Below are positions 35,632 to 44,991 of a stretch of DNA of 64,000 bases, piece by piece (the stretch's first letter is position 1; every line of letters begins with the position of its first letter). The notes under the pieces are model-generated. The model was not told where the DNA came from and made no database searches. It saw nothing but the letters and a program-made list of their open reading frames with translations. Origin of the DNA: Mycobacterium sp. NS-7484 (GTDB lineage: Bacteria > Actinomycetota > Actinomycetes > Mycobacteriales > Mycobacteriaceae); NCBI RefSeq assembly GCF_001953975.1, contig NZ_MBEJ01000051.1, forward strand, positions 1 through 64,000, written 5' to 3'. A program made the translations under genes and the position numbers.

Positions 35632-37083
35632 ATGGCCGACATCCACAGCCAGACCCCGCCGATGCTGGAACAGCACACGATCGGTTTCGTACCGGCGTCC
35701 GACCGGCACGGCAAGGTGCGCGACCTGTTCACCCTGTGGTTCGGCACCAACATCGCGCCGCTGCCCATCGTCACCGGAGCGCTCGGGCCCAGCCTGTTCG
35801 GCTTGAACCTGTGGTGGAGCCTGGTGGCGTTCGCCGTCGGGCACGTGGTCGGCGGTGCGCTGATGGCGTTGCATTCGGCGCAGGGCCCGCAGATGGGCAT
35901 TCCACAGATGATCCAGAGCCGTGGCCAGTTCGGCACGCTGGGCGCGCTGATCATCGTGGTGATCGCGGCCGTGATGTATCTGGGCTTTTTTGCCTCGAAC
36001 ATCGTGCTGGCCGGTCAGTCCATCCACGGGATCGCCGGTGGCGTGCCCGTGAACGTCGGCATCATTGCCGGCGCGGTGGGCTCGGCAATCATCTGCATCA
36101 TCGGTTACCGATTGATCCACTTCCTCAACAGGATTGGCACCTGGGTCCTCGGATTGGCCATCGCCGCAGGCTTTGTCGCGATCCTGACGTCGGACCTACC
36201 CGCCGATTTCCTGACCCGCGGCGGCTTCAACTTCGCGGGATGGTTGGCCACGGTGTCCCTCGGCGCGCTGTGGCAGATCGCCTTCGCGCCGTACGTGTCG
36301 GACTATTCGCGCTACCTGCCGAAGGAGGTGGGCGTGGCCTCGACATTCTGGACCACCTACCTCGGCTGCGTGCTGGGATCGTTCCTGTCCTTCGCCTTTG
36401 GTGCCGTCGTCGCCCTGGCCGCCCCGGTCGGCATGGACACGATGGACGGCGTCCACGCGACCACCGGCGCGCTCGGCACCACCATGCTGGCGTTGTTCGT
36501 GTTCAGTGTCATCAGCCATAACGCACTGAATCTCTACGGCTCGGTGCTGTCGATCATCACCAGCGTGCAGACGTTCCGGGCCCGGTGGATTCCCACCGCG
36601 CGGGCCCGGGTGATCCTGTCGGTGGTGATCCTGATCGGTGCGTCGGTCGTCGCGATCGCCCTGTCAGCGGACTTCGTGTCCCACTTCGTCAATCTCGTGG
36701 TGGCGCTGCTGGTTGTGCTCGTGCCGTGGACGGCCATCAACCTCATCGACTTCTACATCGTCCACAAGGGCGTCTACGACCTCGAATCGATCTTCCGATT
36801 CGACGGCGGAATCTACGGACGCTACAACCGCGCAGCCATCATTGCCTACGTCATCGGCATCGTCGTTCAGATTCCCTTCATGGCGACGTCGCTGTACACC
36901 GGCCCGGTGGCCGCGCATCTGGGCGGCGCCGATCTGTCCTGGCTCGCCGGCTTGATCGTCACCGGACCCATCTATCTGCTGCTGGTACGACGCACCTCCG
37001 GCTCGACCGCCACGGTCAGCGTCCGCCAGCACGTCGAGACCTCGCCCAAGACAAGCGATCTCGTCGTCCAGCCCGAACGCTGA
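35632..37083 (+). CDS. NCS1-family (cytosine/purine/hydantoin) permease A
   Basis: A 483-residue transporter with about 12 membrane helices. It has the NCS1 start RDLFTLWFGTNIAPLPIVTGAL, HSAQGPQMGIPQMIQSRGQFG, and FAPYVSDYSRYLP in helix 6. NCS1 members import nucleobases, allantoin and hydantoins, that is, small N-heterocycles. It is closely similar over its whole length to permease B at 49142. Start ATG at 35632 after GGAGGACCAG. It precedes the FAD-monooxygenase operon and is the likely importer of the pathway's imidazole-type substrate. Confidence 0.92.
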   Translation: MADIHSQTPPMLEQHTIGFVPASDRHGKVRDLFTLWFGTNIAPLPIVTGALGPSLFGLNLWWSLVAFAVGHVVGGALMALHSAQGPQMGIPQMIQSRGQFGTLGALIIVVIAAVMYLGFFASNIVLAGQSIHGIAGGVPVNVGIIAGAVGSAIICIIGYRLIHFLNRIGTWVLGLAIAAGFVAILTSDLPADFLTRGGFNFAGWLATVSLGALWQIAFAPYVSDYSRYLPKEVGVASTFWTTYLGCVLGSFLSFAFGAVVALAAPVGMDTMDGVHATTGALGTTMLALFVFSVISHNALNLYGSVLSIITSVQTFRARWIPTARARVILSVVILIGASVVAIALSADFVSHFVNLVVALLVVLVPWTAINLIDFYIVHKGVYDLESIFRFDGGIYGRYNRAAIIAYVIGIVVQIPFMATSLYTGPVAAHLGGADLSWLAGLIVTGPIYLLLVRRTSGSTATVSVRQHVETSPKTSDLVVQPER

Positions 37084-37127
37084 CCAACGCCACGGCCAGG
37101 CGCACGACGATCGACGCGTCCATCTAG

Positions 37128-37142
37128 ATCGTTTTTCGCGAT
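37128..37142. promoter_or_regulatory. Operator candidate 2 (ATC-N9-GAT) before the FAD monooxygenase
   Basis: ATCGTTTTTCGCGAT, an imperfect member of the 15-bp site family (outer four bases paired), lies 91 bp upstream of the preferred monooxygenase start in the 150-bp gap after permease A. An 8-bp palindrome CTGTACAG follows at about 37164-37171. Confidence 0.4.
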
Positions 37143-37233
37143 GCAACACATCGAATATATGAACTGTACAGATGCAGTGAGCAACTGAATCATGGAATCA
37201 ACGAACGAATCTTTCCCAACAACGGAGGTTGCG

Positions 37234-38484
37234 ATGTCGAGCCAAGAGACCGAGGTTCTCGTCGTCGGTGCGGGTCAGGCCGGAATTGCGATGAGTGAAC
37301 ACCTCGGCCTGCACGGGGTGCCGCACATCGTCGTCGAGCGCGACCGGGTGGCCGAGCGCTGGCGTTCCTGGCGGTGGGATTCCCTGGTGGCCAACGGACC
37401 TGCCTGGCACGACCGCTTCCCCGGCCAGGAGTTCAACATCGACCCCGACGCCTTCGCCGGCAAGGAAGAGGTCGCCGACTACCTCGCCGCGTACGCGGAG
37501 AAGATCGACGCCCCGATCCGTACCGGCGTCGAGGTGCGGTCGGTACGCAAACACGACGGGCGGGCCGGCTTTCATGTCGAGACCTCGGCCGGAACCATCG
37601 ACGCCCGCTTCGTCGTGGCGGCCACCGGCGCGTTCCAGAAACCCGTCGTCCCACCGGTCGTGCCGGAGAGCGCCGGCGTCACCCAGATCCACTCCAGCGC
37701 CTATCACAACCCCCAGCAGTTGCCGGAAGGCTCCGTCCTGGTGATCGGGGCCGGCTCGTCCGGCGTACAGATCGCCGACGAACTGCAGCAGTCGGGGCGC
37801 GACGTGTACCTCGCCGTCGGGCCGCATGACCGACCGCCGCGCAGCTACCGCGGTCGCGACTTCTGTTGGTGGCTAGGGGTTCTCGGCAAGTGGGACATGG
37901 CCGCGCCGCCGCGCGGTGCCGAACACGTGACCATCGCGGTCAGCGGGGCACACGGTGGGCACACGGTCGATTTCCGGTCGCTGGCCGCAAGCGGCATCAC
38001 GCTGCTGGGCATGGCGGGCGAATTCGGTGACGGTGTCATGCGTTTCGCACCCGACCTGCGCGCCAACATCGAGGCCGGCGACGCGAACTACCTCTCGATG
38101 CTCGACGAGGCCGACGCGTACGTCGCCCGCAACGGACTCGATCTGCCCGAGGAGCCCCAGGCCCGCGTGCTCGGCCCGGATCCGGAGTGCATGACCGATC
38201 CCGTCCTCGAACTCGATTTCGCCGCGGCCGGGATCACCTCGATCGTCTGGGCCGTCGGTTTCGCGTTCGACTACGGCTGGCTGCAGGTCGACGCGTTCGA
38301 CGAGTCGGGCAAGCCCAAACACCAACGCGGGGTGTCTTCAGAGCCCGGTGTGTATTTCTTGGGGCTGCCATGGCAATCCCGGCGCGGATCGAGCTTCATC
38401 TGGGGCGTGTGGCACGACGCCAAGTACATCGCCGACCAGATCGCGATCCAGCGCAGCTACCTCGCGTACACAGCCGCCGATTAG
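37234..38484 (+). CDS. FAD-dependent NAD(P)H monooxygenase (candidate imidazoleacetate monooxygenase)
   Basis: A 416-residue two-dinucleotide-binding flavoprotein: FAD motif GAGQAG at residues 12-17, NAD(P)H motif GAGSSG at 172-177, and ATGAFQKP between them. It resembles CzcO/Baeyer-Villiger-like class B monooxygenases but lacks an obvious FxGxxxHxxxW fingerprint. ATG at 37234 has GGAGG at five-base spacing; the ATG at 37192 has none. It leads a tight operon with RidA, DUF1028, M20 and AspA, whose products end at fumarate. Ring hydroxylation of imidazoleacetate would fit; this is inference. Confidence 0.85.
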   Translation: MSSQETEVLVVGAGQAGIAMSEHLGLHGVPHIVVERDRVAERWRSWRWDSLVANGPAWHDRFPGQEFNIDPDAFAGKEEVADYLAAYAEKIDAPIRTGVEVRSVRKHDGRAGFHVETSAGTIDARFVVAATGAFQKPVVPPVVPESAGVTQIHSSAYHNPQQLPEGSVLVIGAGSSGVQIADELQQSGRDVYLAVGPHDRPPRSYRGRDFCWWLGVLGKWDMAAPPRGAEHVTIAVSGAHGGHTVDFRSLAASGITLLGMAGEFGDGVMRFAPDLRANIEAGDANYLSMLDEADAYVARNGLDLPEEPQARVLGPDPECMTDPVLELDFAAAGITSIVWAVGFAFDYGWLQVDAFDESGKPKHQRGVSSEPGVYFLGLPWQSRRGSSFIWGVWHDAKYIADQIAIQRSYLAYTAAD

Positions 38485-38499
38485 GAAAGGACGTCGACC

Positions 38500-38937
38500 A
38501 TGACCGACATCGCAGCACCCACGCACACCCGGATCCGGCCCTTCAACACCAAAGAGACCTACCCCGAACAGAACCTCGACAACGACCTGTGCCAGGCGGT
38601 CGTCGCCGGCGGCGTGGTCTACCTGCGCGGCCAGATCGGTCAGGACCTCGAGACGCGCGAGTCGGTGGGCATCGGCGACGTCGCCGCCCAGACTGAAAAG
38701 GCCATGAGCAACATCGCGATGCTGCTCGACGAGGCCGGCAGCTCGCTGCGCGACATCGTGAAGGTCACGGTGTATCTCACCGACATCCGCTATCGCGAAA
38801 CCGTGTACCGGATCATGGGCCGCTGGCTCAAAGGCGTTTTCCCGGTATCGACCGGTCTGGTCGTGGAGGCGCTCGCCCGTCCCGAATGGCTTGTCGAGAT
38901 CGACGCCACCGCCGTGATCTCCGGGGAAGACAAATGA
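38500..38937 (+). CDS. RidA-family enamine/imine deaminase
   Basis: A 145-residue Rid protein with the YjgF/RidA core: VVYLRGQIGQDLETRE, SLRDIVKVTVYLTDIRYRETV and the catalytic-type Arg in ALARPEWLVEIDATAVI. The family hydrolyses reactive imines to carbonyls and ammonia. In this operon it could act on an imino intermediate such as formiminoaspartate or the ring-opening product. It starts 15 bp after the monooxygenase behind AGGAAAGGACG and overlaps the next gene by ATGA. Confidence 0.92.
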   Translation: MTDIAAPTHTRIRPFNTKETYPEQNLDNDLCQAVVAGGVVYLRGQIGQDLETRESVGIGDVAAQTEKAMSNIAMLLDEAGSSLRDIVKVTVYLTDIRYRETVYRIMGRWLKGVFPVSTGLVVEALARPEWLVEIDATAVISGEDK

Positions 38938-39608
38938 CATTCTCCCTCGTGGCCCGCGACCCCGGCACCGGCGCCTTCGGCATCGTCATCTGTTCGTCGA
39001 GCCCCGCGGTGGCCTCGCGCTGCGCCCACACCCGGGCCGGAATCGGGGTGGTCGCCTCGCAGAACGTCACCAATCCGGCCCTCGGCACACTCGCACTGGA
39101 CGCGCTGGCCGGCGGCTCCGATGCCGATGCGGCACTCAAAGCCGCACTGGCACAAGAACAATATCCGGACTACCGGCAGCTCACGATCGTCGACGCCAAC
39201 GGCAACACCGCGGTGCACTCGGGGCCGAACAGCCTGGGCACCCACACGCATCTCGAGGGTGCTCAGGCCGTCGCCGCGGGCAATCTGCTGGCCGGCGAGA
39301 AGGTGATCGCCGAACTCCTCGGCGGATACGCGGCCAGCCCGTCGGACGCCTTCGAGGAGCGCCTGCTGGACGGTCTACGGGCGGCGCTCGCCGCGGGCGG
39401 TGAGGCCGGCCCGGTGCACTCCGCGGGAATGCTTGTGGTGGAAGATGTTCCGTGGCCGGTGACCGACCTGCGGGTCGACTACGCCGACGACCCGATCGGC
39501 GACCTTGTCGAGTTGTGGCAGCTGTGGCAGCCGCAGAAAGCCGACTACCGCATCCGCGGCCTCGACCCGACCCGCGCGCCGTCCTATGGAGTTCCCGGTG
39601 ACCAGTAG
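38934..39608 (+). CDS. DUF1028 protein (Ntn-hydrolase-like)
   Basis: A 224-residue DUF1028 protein beginning MTFSLVARDPGTGAFGIVIC, with GIGVVASQNVTNP and the C-terminal DPIGDLVELWQLWQPQKADY. The family has an Ntn-hydrolase fold and is often encoded beside RidA and amidohydrolases, but the reaction is not established. Its start overlaps the RidA stop (ATGA) and its end overlaps the M20 start by 11 bp, so it is part of the same translated unit. An amide or amidine hydrolysis in the pathway is plausible. Confidence 0.9.
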   Translation: MTFSLVARDPGTGAFGIVICSSSPAVASRCAHTRAGIGVVASQNVTNPALGTLALDALAGGSDADAALKAALAQEQYPDYRQLTIVDANGNTAVHSGPNSLGTHTHLEGAQAVAAGNLLAGEKVIAELLGGYAASPSDAFEERLLDGLRAALAAGGEAGPVHSAGMLVVEDVPWPVTDLRVDYADDPIGDLVELWQLWQPQKADYRIRGLDPTRAPSYGVPGDQ

Positions 39609-40751
39609 CGACACCGCCATCGCGGCGGGTGTCGCCGCGGCCCACTCACAACTTGTCCAGCTGTCCCGCGACCTCTACGAGCACCCTGAAATCGCCTGGG
39701 AAGAAGAGTATTCCGCCCGCCGGGTGGCCGAAGCCCTCGCCGATGAGGGTTTCGACATCACCGAACGCTACTGCGGTCTCGACACCGCGTTCAGCGCCCG
39801 GATCGGCACCGGTGACCTGCACATCGCGTTGTGCGCCGAATACGATGCGCTGCCGGGCCTCGGCCACGCCTGCGGACACAACTTGATCGCGGCCATCACG
39901 GTCGGAGCGGCACGCGCCGTCGCGCCCTTGGTCGACGATCTCGGCCTGACGCTCACGGTGATCGGCACCCCCGCCGAAGAAGGCGGCGGTGGCAAGATCG
40001 AACTGCTGGAACGCGGTGGCTTTCGCGGGCAGCACGCCGCCGCAATGGTCCATCCCGGCCCGGTCGACGTGGCCAGGGCCCGTCCATTCGCGGTGTCACA
40101 CAGCCACATCGGGTACCACGGCAAGTCCGCCCATGCCGCGGCGTATCCGGAACGCGGGGTCAACGCGGCCGATGCGTTCACCATCGCCCAAGTGGCGATC
40201 GGGCTGCTGCGGCAGCAGTTGCCCTCCTCGGTACGGGTGCACGGGATGATGACCCGCGGTGGGGAGGCCCCCAACGCGATCGCCGAACGCACCGAAGGGC
40301 GTTGGTATGTGCGTGCCGAGACGCTCGCTCAGCTCGCCGAGGTCGAGCCGAGGGTGATGCGTTGCTTCGAAGCCGGCGCATTGGCATCGGGCGCCGAGCT
40401 CACCGTGACACCGGAGTCCAAGCCGTACGCCGAGTTCCGCACCGACGAGGAGCTGCTCGCCTGCTATGAACGGCGGGCCGCAGCCGCGGGCCGGCGCTTT
40501 GCGTCCGGGCCCGACACCATGATGGCCCGCGCGTCCACCGACATGGGCAACGTCTCGCAGGTTGTGCCCGCTATCCATCCCTACATCGGTATCGACTCGT
40601 TGCCCGCGGTCAATCACCAGCCCGAATTCGCCGCGGCCACCCTGACTTCGGCTGCCGAGGCAGCCATCGGGCAAGGCGCGCTCGCGCTGGCAGGCACAGT
40701 GCTCGATGCCTGTACCGAAACCCACATTCGCCATCGCCTGCTGATCCGGGA

Positions 40752-40755
<4 letters not shown>
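39598..40755 (+). CDS. M20D amidohydrolase (candidate formyl- or formimino-aspartate hydrolase)
   Basis: A 385-residue metallohydrolase with [37 protein letters not shown] and STDMGNVSQVVPAIHP. It is a paralogue of AmiB1 (25312-26496). The GTG at 39598 has GGAG six bases upstream; an ATG at 39586 is the alternative. It sits directly before aspartate ammonia-lyase with a GTGA overlap, so release of free aspartate from an N-substituted aspartate would match its place. Confidence 0.9.
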
Positions 40756-42170
<1,415 letters not shown>

Positions 42171-42175
42171 GCGCC

Positions 42176-43093
42176 TCACGCGTCCGGATCGGCGAAGATG
42201 GCTCGTGCGGTGTCGGCGACCGCACGAGCTCGTGCAGTGCTCCGCACCGACTGTAACCGGGCCAGCACGATGGGCAGGCCGGGCAGATCGTCACGGATGG
42301 AGACGGCGCTGACGGCGCCACCGTCATACGTTCCCTGGTGCGCGGGCAGCTGGTTGAGGATCGAGAAACCATGCCCACGGGCCACGAGCCCGCGCACCGC
42401 CTCATAGCTGGCCGAACGATATCGGATCCGAGGCGTCACACCCGCTTTGGCGAGGATCGACTCGAAATAGTCACGGCTGTCGGGAAGGTCGAGCAAGACC
42501 ATCGGCTCGTCGGCCAACTCCGTCAGCTCGATGCATTTGCGCTTCGCCAACCGATGATCGAGGGGCAATGCGACGTACGGGGCGGCGACCCCGAGAGGCT
42601 CCGCATCGACACCGGCCCCCAGTCCGAGGTCATACGTCAACGCCAACTCTGCTGTGCCATTGCGCAACACCGTCGGGATCGCGTCGGCCGACGTCTCGAT
42701 CACCTCCACCTCGAGATCTGGGTGCCGCGCCGCAAGCTCGGAGAGCAACCGGGGCAGGACGAACGGTGTCAAAGTGACAAAGCAGGCCAACCGCACCGTC
42801 CCGTGCACCTGGTCGACACTGCCGCTCGCGCTGTCGAGCACCTCATCGAGGTGCGCCAGCAGCGCGCGTGTATCGCGCAACATGTCCTCGCCGGCGGCGG
42901 TCAGCGCCAGGCCGCGGGCCCGGTGCCGGATGAACAACTGCGTGCCGATCTGCTGTTCGAGCTGGCTGATGGCGGCCGAGACCGCCGACTGTGCGATGTG
43001 CAAATCGTCGGCGGCCTTGGTCATGGACAGATGGGTGGCAGCTTTCACGAAGTACCGCAGCTGGGTGAGCGTGACGTCAGGACGTCGGCGCAT
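42176..43093 (-). CDS. LysR-family regulator of the catabolic island
   Basis: A 305-residue LysR regulator: HTH at about residues 8-65 (LTQLRYFVKAATHLSMTKAADDLHIAQSAVSAAISQLEQQIG) and a two-lobed effector domain with VHGTVRLACFVTLTPFVLPRLL. The ATG at 43093 follows GGGAG at eight-base spacing. It lies 47 bp downstream of the APC permease in the same direction, so both may share one promoter in the 44704-44991 gap. It is the only regulator in the island and fits the T-N11-A sites found before each unit. Confidence 0.93.
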   Translation of the reverse strand: MRRRPDVTLTQLRYFVKAATHLSMTKAADDLHIAQSAVSAAISQLEQQIGTQLFIRHRARGLALTAAGEDMLRDTRALLAHLDEVLDSASGSVDQVHGTVRLACFVTLTPFVLPRLLSELAARHPDLEVEVIETSADAIPTVLRNGTAELALTYDLGLGAGVDAEPLGVAAPYVALPLDHRLAKRKCIELTELADEPMVLLDLPDSRDYFESILAKAGVTPRIRYRSASYEAVRGLVARGHGFSILNQLPAHQGTYDGGAVSAVSIRDDLPGLPIVLARLQSVRSTARARAVADTARAIFADPDA

Positions 43094-43140
43094 GCTGATA
43101 CTCCCTACTGGCTCGCCCTCTGAGACGCGGGATACCAGCA

Positions 43141-44703
43141 TTACAGCTGCGCGGCCTCGTTACCAAGAACCCCGCTCGCCGGGTCTGGCGCATCGCCTGC
43201 GACGGGTCGTTCGGCCCGCACGGAACGCGCCCGCAGATAACCCACTGCGCCGAGGAGGCCCAGCACCACCAGAGTGCCGAGAGTGAAGACTTCGAAGGTC
43301 ACCTGGCTGACGCCCCAGGTGTCGACGAAGTCGTAGTCGAGGCCGAACAGACGCTCCAGGGTGCCGGGGAATACCGCAACCCACGACCCGAGGGCGACCC
43401 ATGCGAAGCACAACCCGCCCAGGATGCGGAACCCGGTGTCGCCCAGCGGCACCCGGAACGGTCGCACCACGTCCGGGAATCGGGTGCGCAACCGCACCAC
43501 TGCCGGGATCGCGATGACGTAGCTCAGCAGGAAAGTGGAGATCGAGATGCTCAGCACCACACCGAAGATCGATGCCGACGATCCGGTGACCTGCATGGCG
43601 ACCAGACAAAACACCGTGGCGACCGTCCCAGAGAGCAGGTTGACGCGCACCGGGGTGCCCAGTTCAGGGTGGAACCGGCCGAAGAAACCACCGAAGAACG
43701 CGCCGTCCGCGGCGGCCATGGCCTGCATGCGGTCGCTGATGATCATCCACGCCGAGCCCTGTGTCATCAGCACGATGGCGAAGATGACGCCGGTGAGGGA
43801 GAGCATCGCCGGCGCCGCCGACCCGTACACGCTGAACACCGTGGCGACCGCCTCCATGAGCCCGCCGATTCCGGTGATCTGGTCGGCCGGCAGCACGATC
43901 AGGATGGCGAAGATGGGCAACAGGTATGCCGCCGCGGCGATTCCCGCCGACCGGGCGATGGCGAACGGAACGTCACGGGCCGGATTCTTCATTTCGCCGG
44001 CCGCGCTGTTACCCGATTCGAAACCGAGATAGGAGAACAGCAGCAGCGGGGTCACACCCAGAAGTCCTCCGACCGTCGGCGCGAAGTCGCTGGCAGACAA
44101 CCCGGCAACGCCGTTGCGGGCCGCGTAGATCCCAGTGGTGACCAGGAAGACCGCCAGGAACGCGATCTTGAGGATCGCACCGATGTTCGGGATCCACTTG
44201 CCGTGCTGCAGGCTGATGATGGCGGCCAGCACCGTCAGCCAGATGAACACCAGCTTGAACGCGTAGTCCACCAGCGAGCCGTGTTCGAAGGGCGCCACAT
44301 AGGTGCTCCACGCCTCCGAGGCGATGAAGGCCATCGATCCACCGACCCAGACGGGTTGGGTGACCCACGTCAGCAGCGAGGCGACCGCCGCTGCCGGCCG
44401 TCCGAAAGCCTTTCGGCACCAGACGTATACGCCTCCCTCGCCGGTGAACGCCGCACCGGTCTCGGCAAAGATCAGGCCGTACGGAACCAAGAAGGTCACC
44501 GCGAGCACCAGGGCCCATGTGAAGGTCTCGGCACCGAATCCGGAAACTTGTCCCAGCGCCTCGATGGAGACGACGGCAGCCACGATCAGAAATACGATGT
44601 CGAGGCGACCCAGGGTCTTCTTGAGGTGTTTCACCTCGCGATCGGCCTGGGCGGTCTGCGACTCCAATGCCGGTTCGGATGTCGGCTTCGATGCTGGTTC
44701 CAC
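43141..44703 (-). CDS. APC-superfamily amino acid/amine permease
   Basis: A 520-residue transporter with 12 predicted membrane helices, starting with a charged tail then LGRLDIVFLIVAAVVSIEALGQVSGFGAETF and the GEGGVYVWCRKAFG motif of helix 2. APC members import amino acids and amines; histamine or a related amine is a reasonable guess from the adjacent histamine-dehydrogenase-type gene. GTG start at 44703 after GAAGG. Divergent from that dehydrogenase gene. Confidence 0.9.
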   Translation of the reverse strand: MEPASKPTSEPALESQTAQADREVKHLKKTLGRLDIVFLIVAAVVSIEALGQVSGFGAETFTWALVLAVTFLVPYGLIFAETGAAFTGEGGVYVWCRKAFGRPAAAVASLLTWVTQPVWVGGSMAFIASEAWSTYVAPFEHGSLVDYAFKLVFIWLTVLAAIISLQHGKWIPNIGAILKIAFLAVFLVTTGIYAARNGVAGLSASDFAPTVGGLLGVTPLLLFSYLGFESGNSAAGEMKNPARDVPFAIARSAGIAAAAYLLPIFAILIVLPADQITGIGGLMEAVATVFSVYGSAAPAMLSLTGVIFAIVLMTQGSAWMIISDRMQAMAAADGAFFGGFFGRFHPELGTPVRVNLLSGTVATVFCLVAMQVTGSSASIFGVVLSISISTFLLSYVIAIPAVVRLRTRFPDVVRPFRVPLGDTGFRILGGLCFAWVALGSWVAVFPGTLERLFGLDYDFVDTWGVSQVTFEVFTLGTLVVLGLLGAVGYLRARSVRAERPVAGDAPDPASGVLGNEAAQL

Positions 44704-44991
44704 GACGGCCTTCTATTCTTGTTGTGGATGTGACGGCCCCCACAGTGACCGGTCCCGGGCACAGCTGTAAAACATCCATTTCCGCGAATACGCATCAAAA
44801 GTTTCGATGCGGCGCAGCGCGCTGCCCTTCGCTCTCTCGAACCGGGCACGCGGACGTCATCGGAAAATCCGATCCAGATCAACTGAAACCACTAGTTGAA
44901 CTCCGTTACCAACGGCACCACGATAGCTAGCAATCGCGTGAGCCAGATCACGCACGCAGCCCCACAGCCATACAGCCCTAGGAAGTGACCC
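44704..44991. other. Divergent control region between the APC permease and the dehydrogenase operon
   Basis: This 288-bp gap holds no credible gene. It contains the 15-bp operator candidate at 44859-44873, a smaller dyad CATC-AAAAGTTTC-GATG at about 44790-44806, and an AT-richer stretch, as expected for two back-to-back LysR-controlled promoters. The ribosome-binding site AGGAAG precedes the dehydrogenase start. Confidence 0.6.
44859..44873. promoter_or_regulatory. Operator candidate 3 (ATC-N9-GAT) in the divergent control region
   Basis: ATCGGAAAATCCGAT has perfect 6-bp arms around AAA and satisfies T-N11-A. With candidate 1 it shares ATC-n-GAA-nn-TC-n-GAT. It lies between the permease-LysR and dehydrogenase-cupin-ALDH units, the usual place for a LysR box. 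Confidence 0.6.
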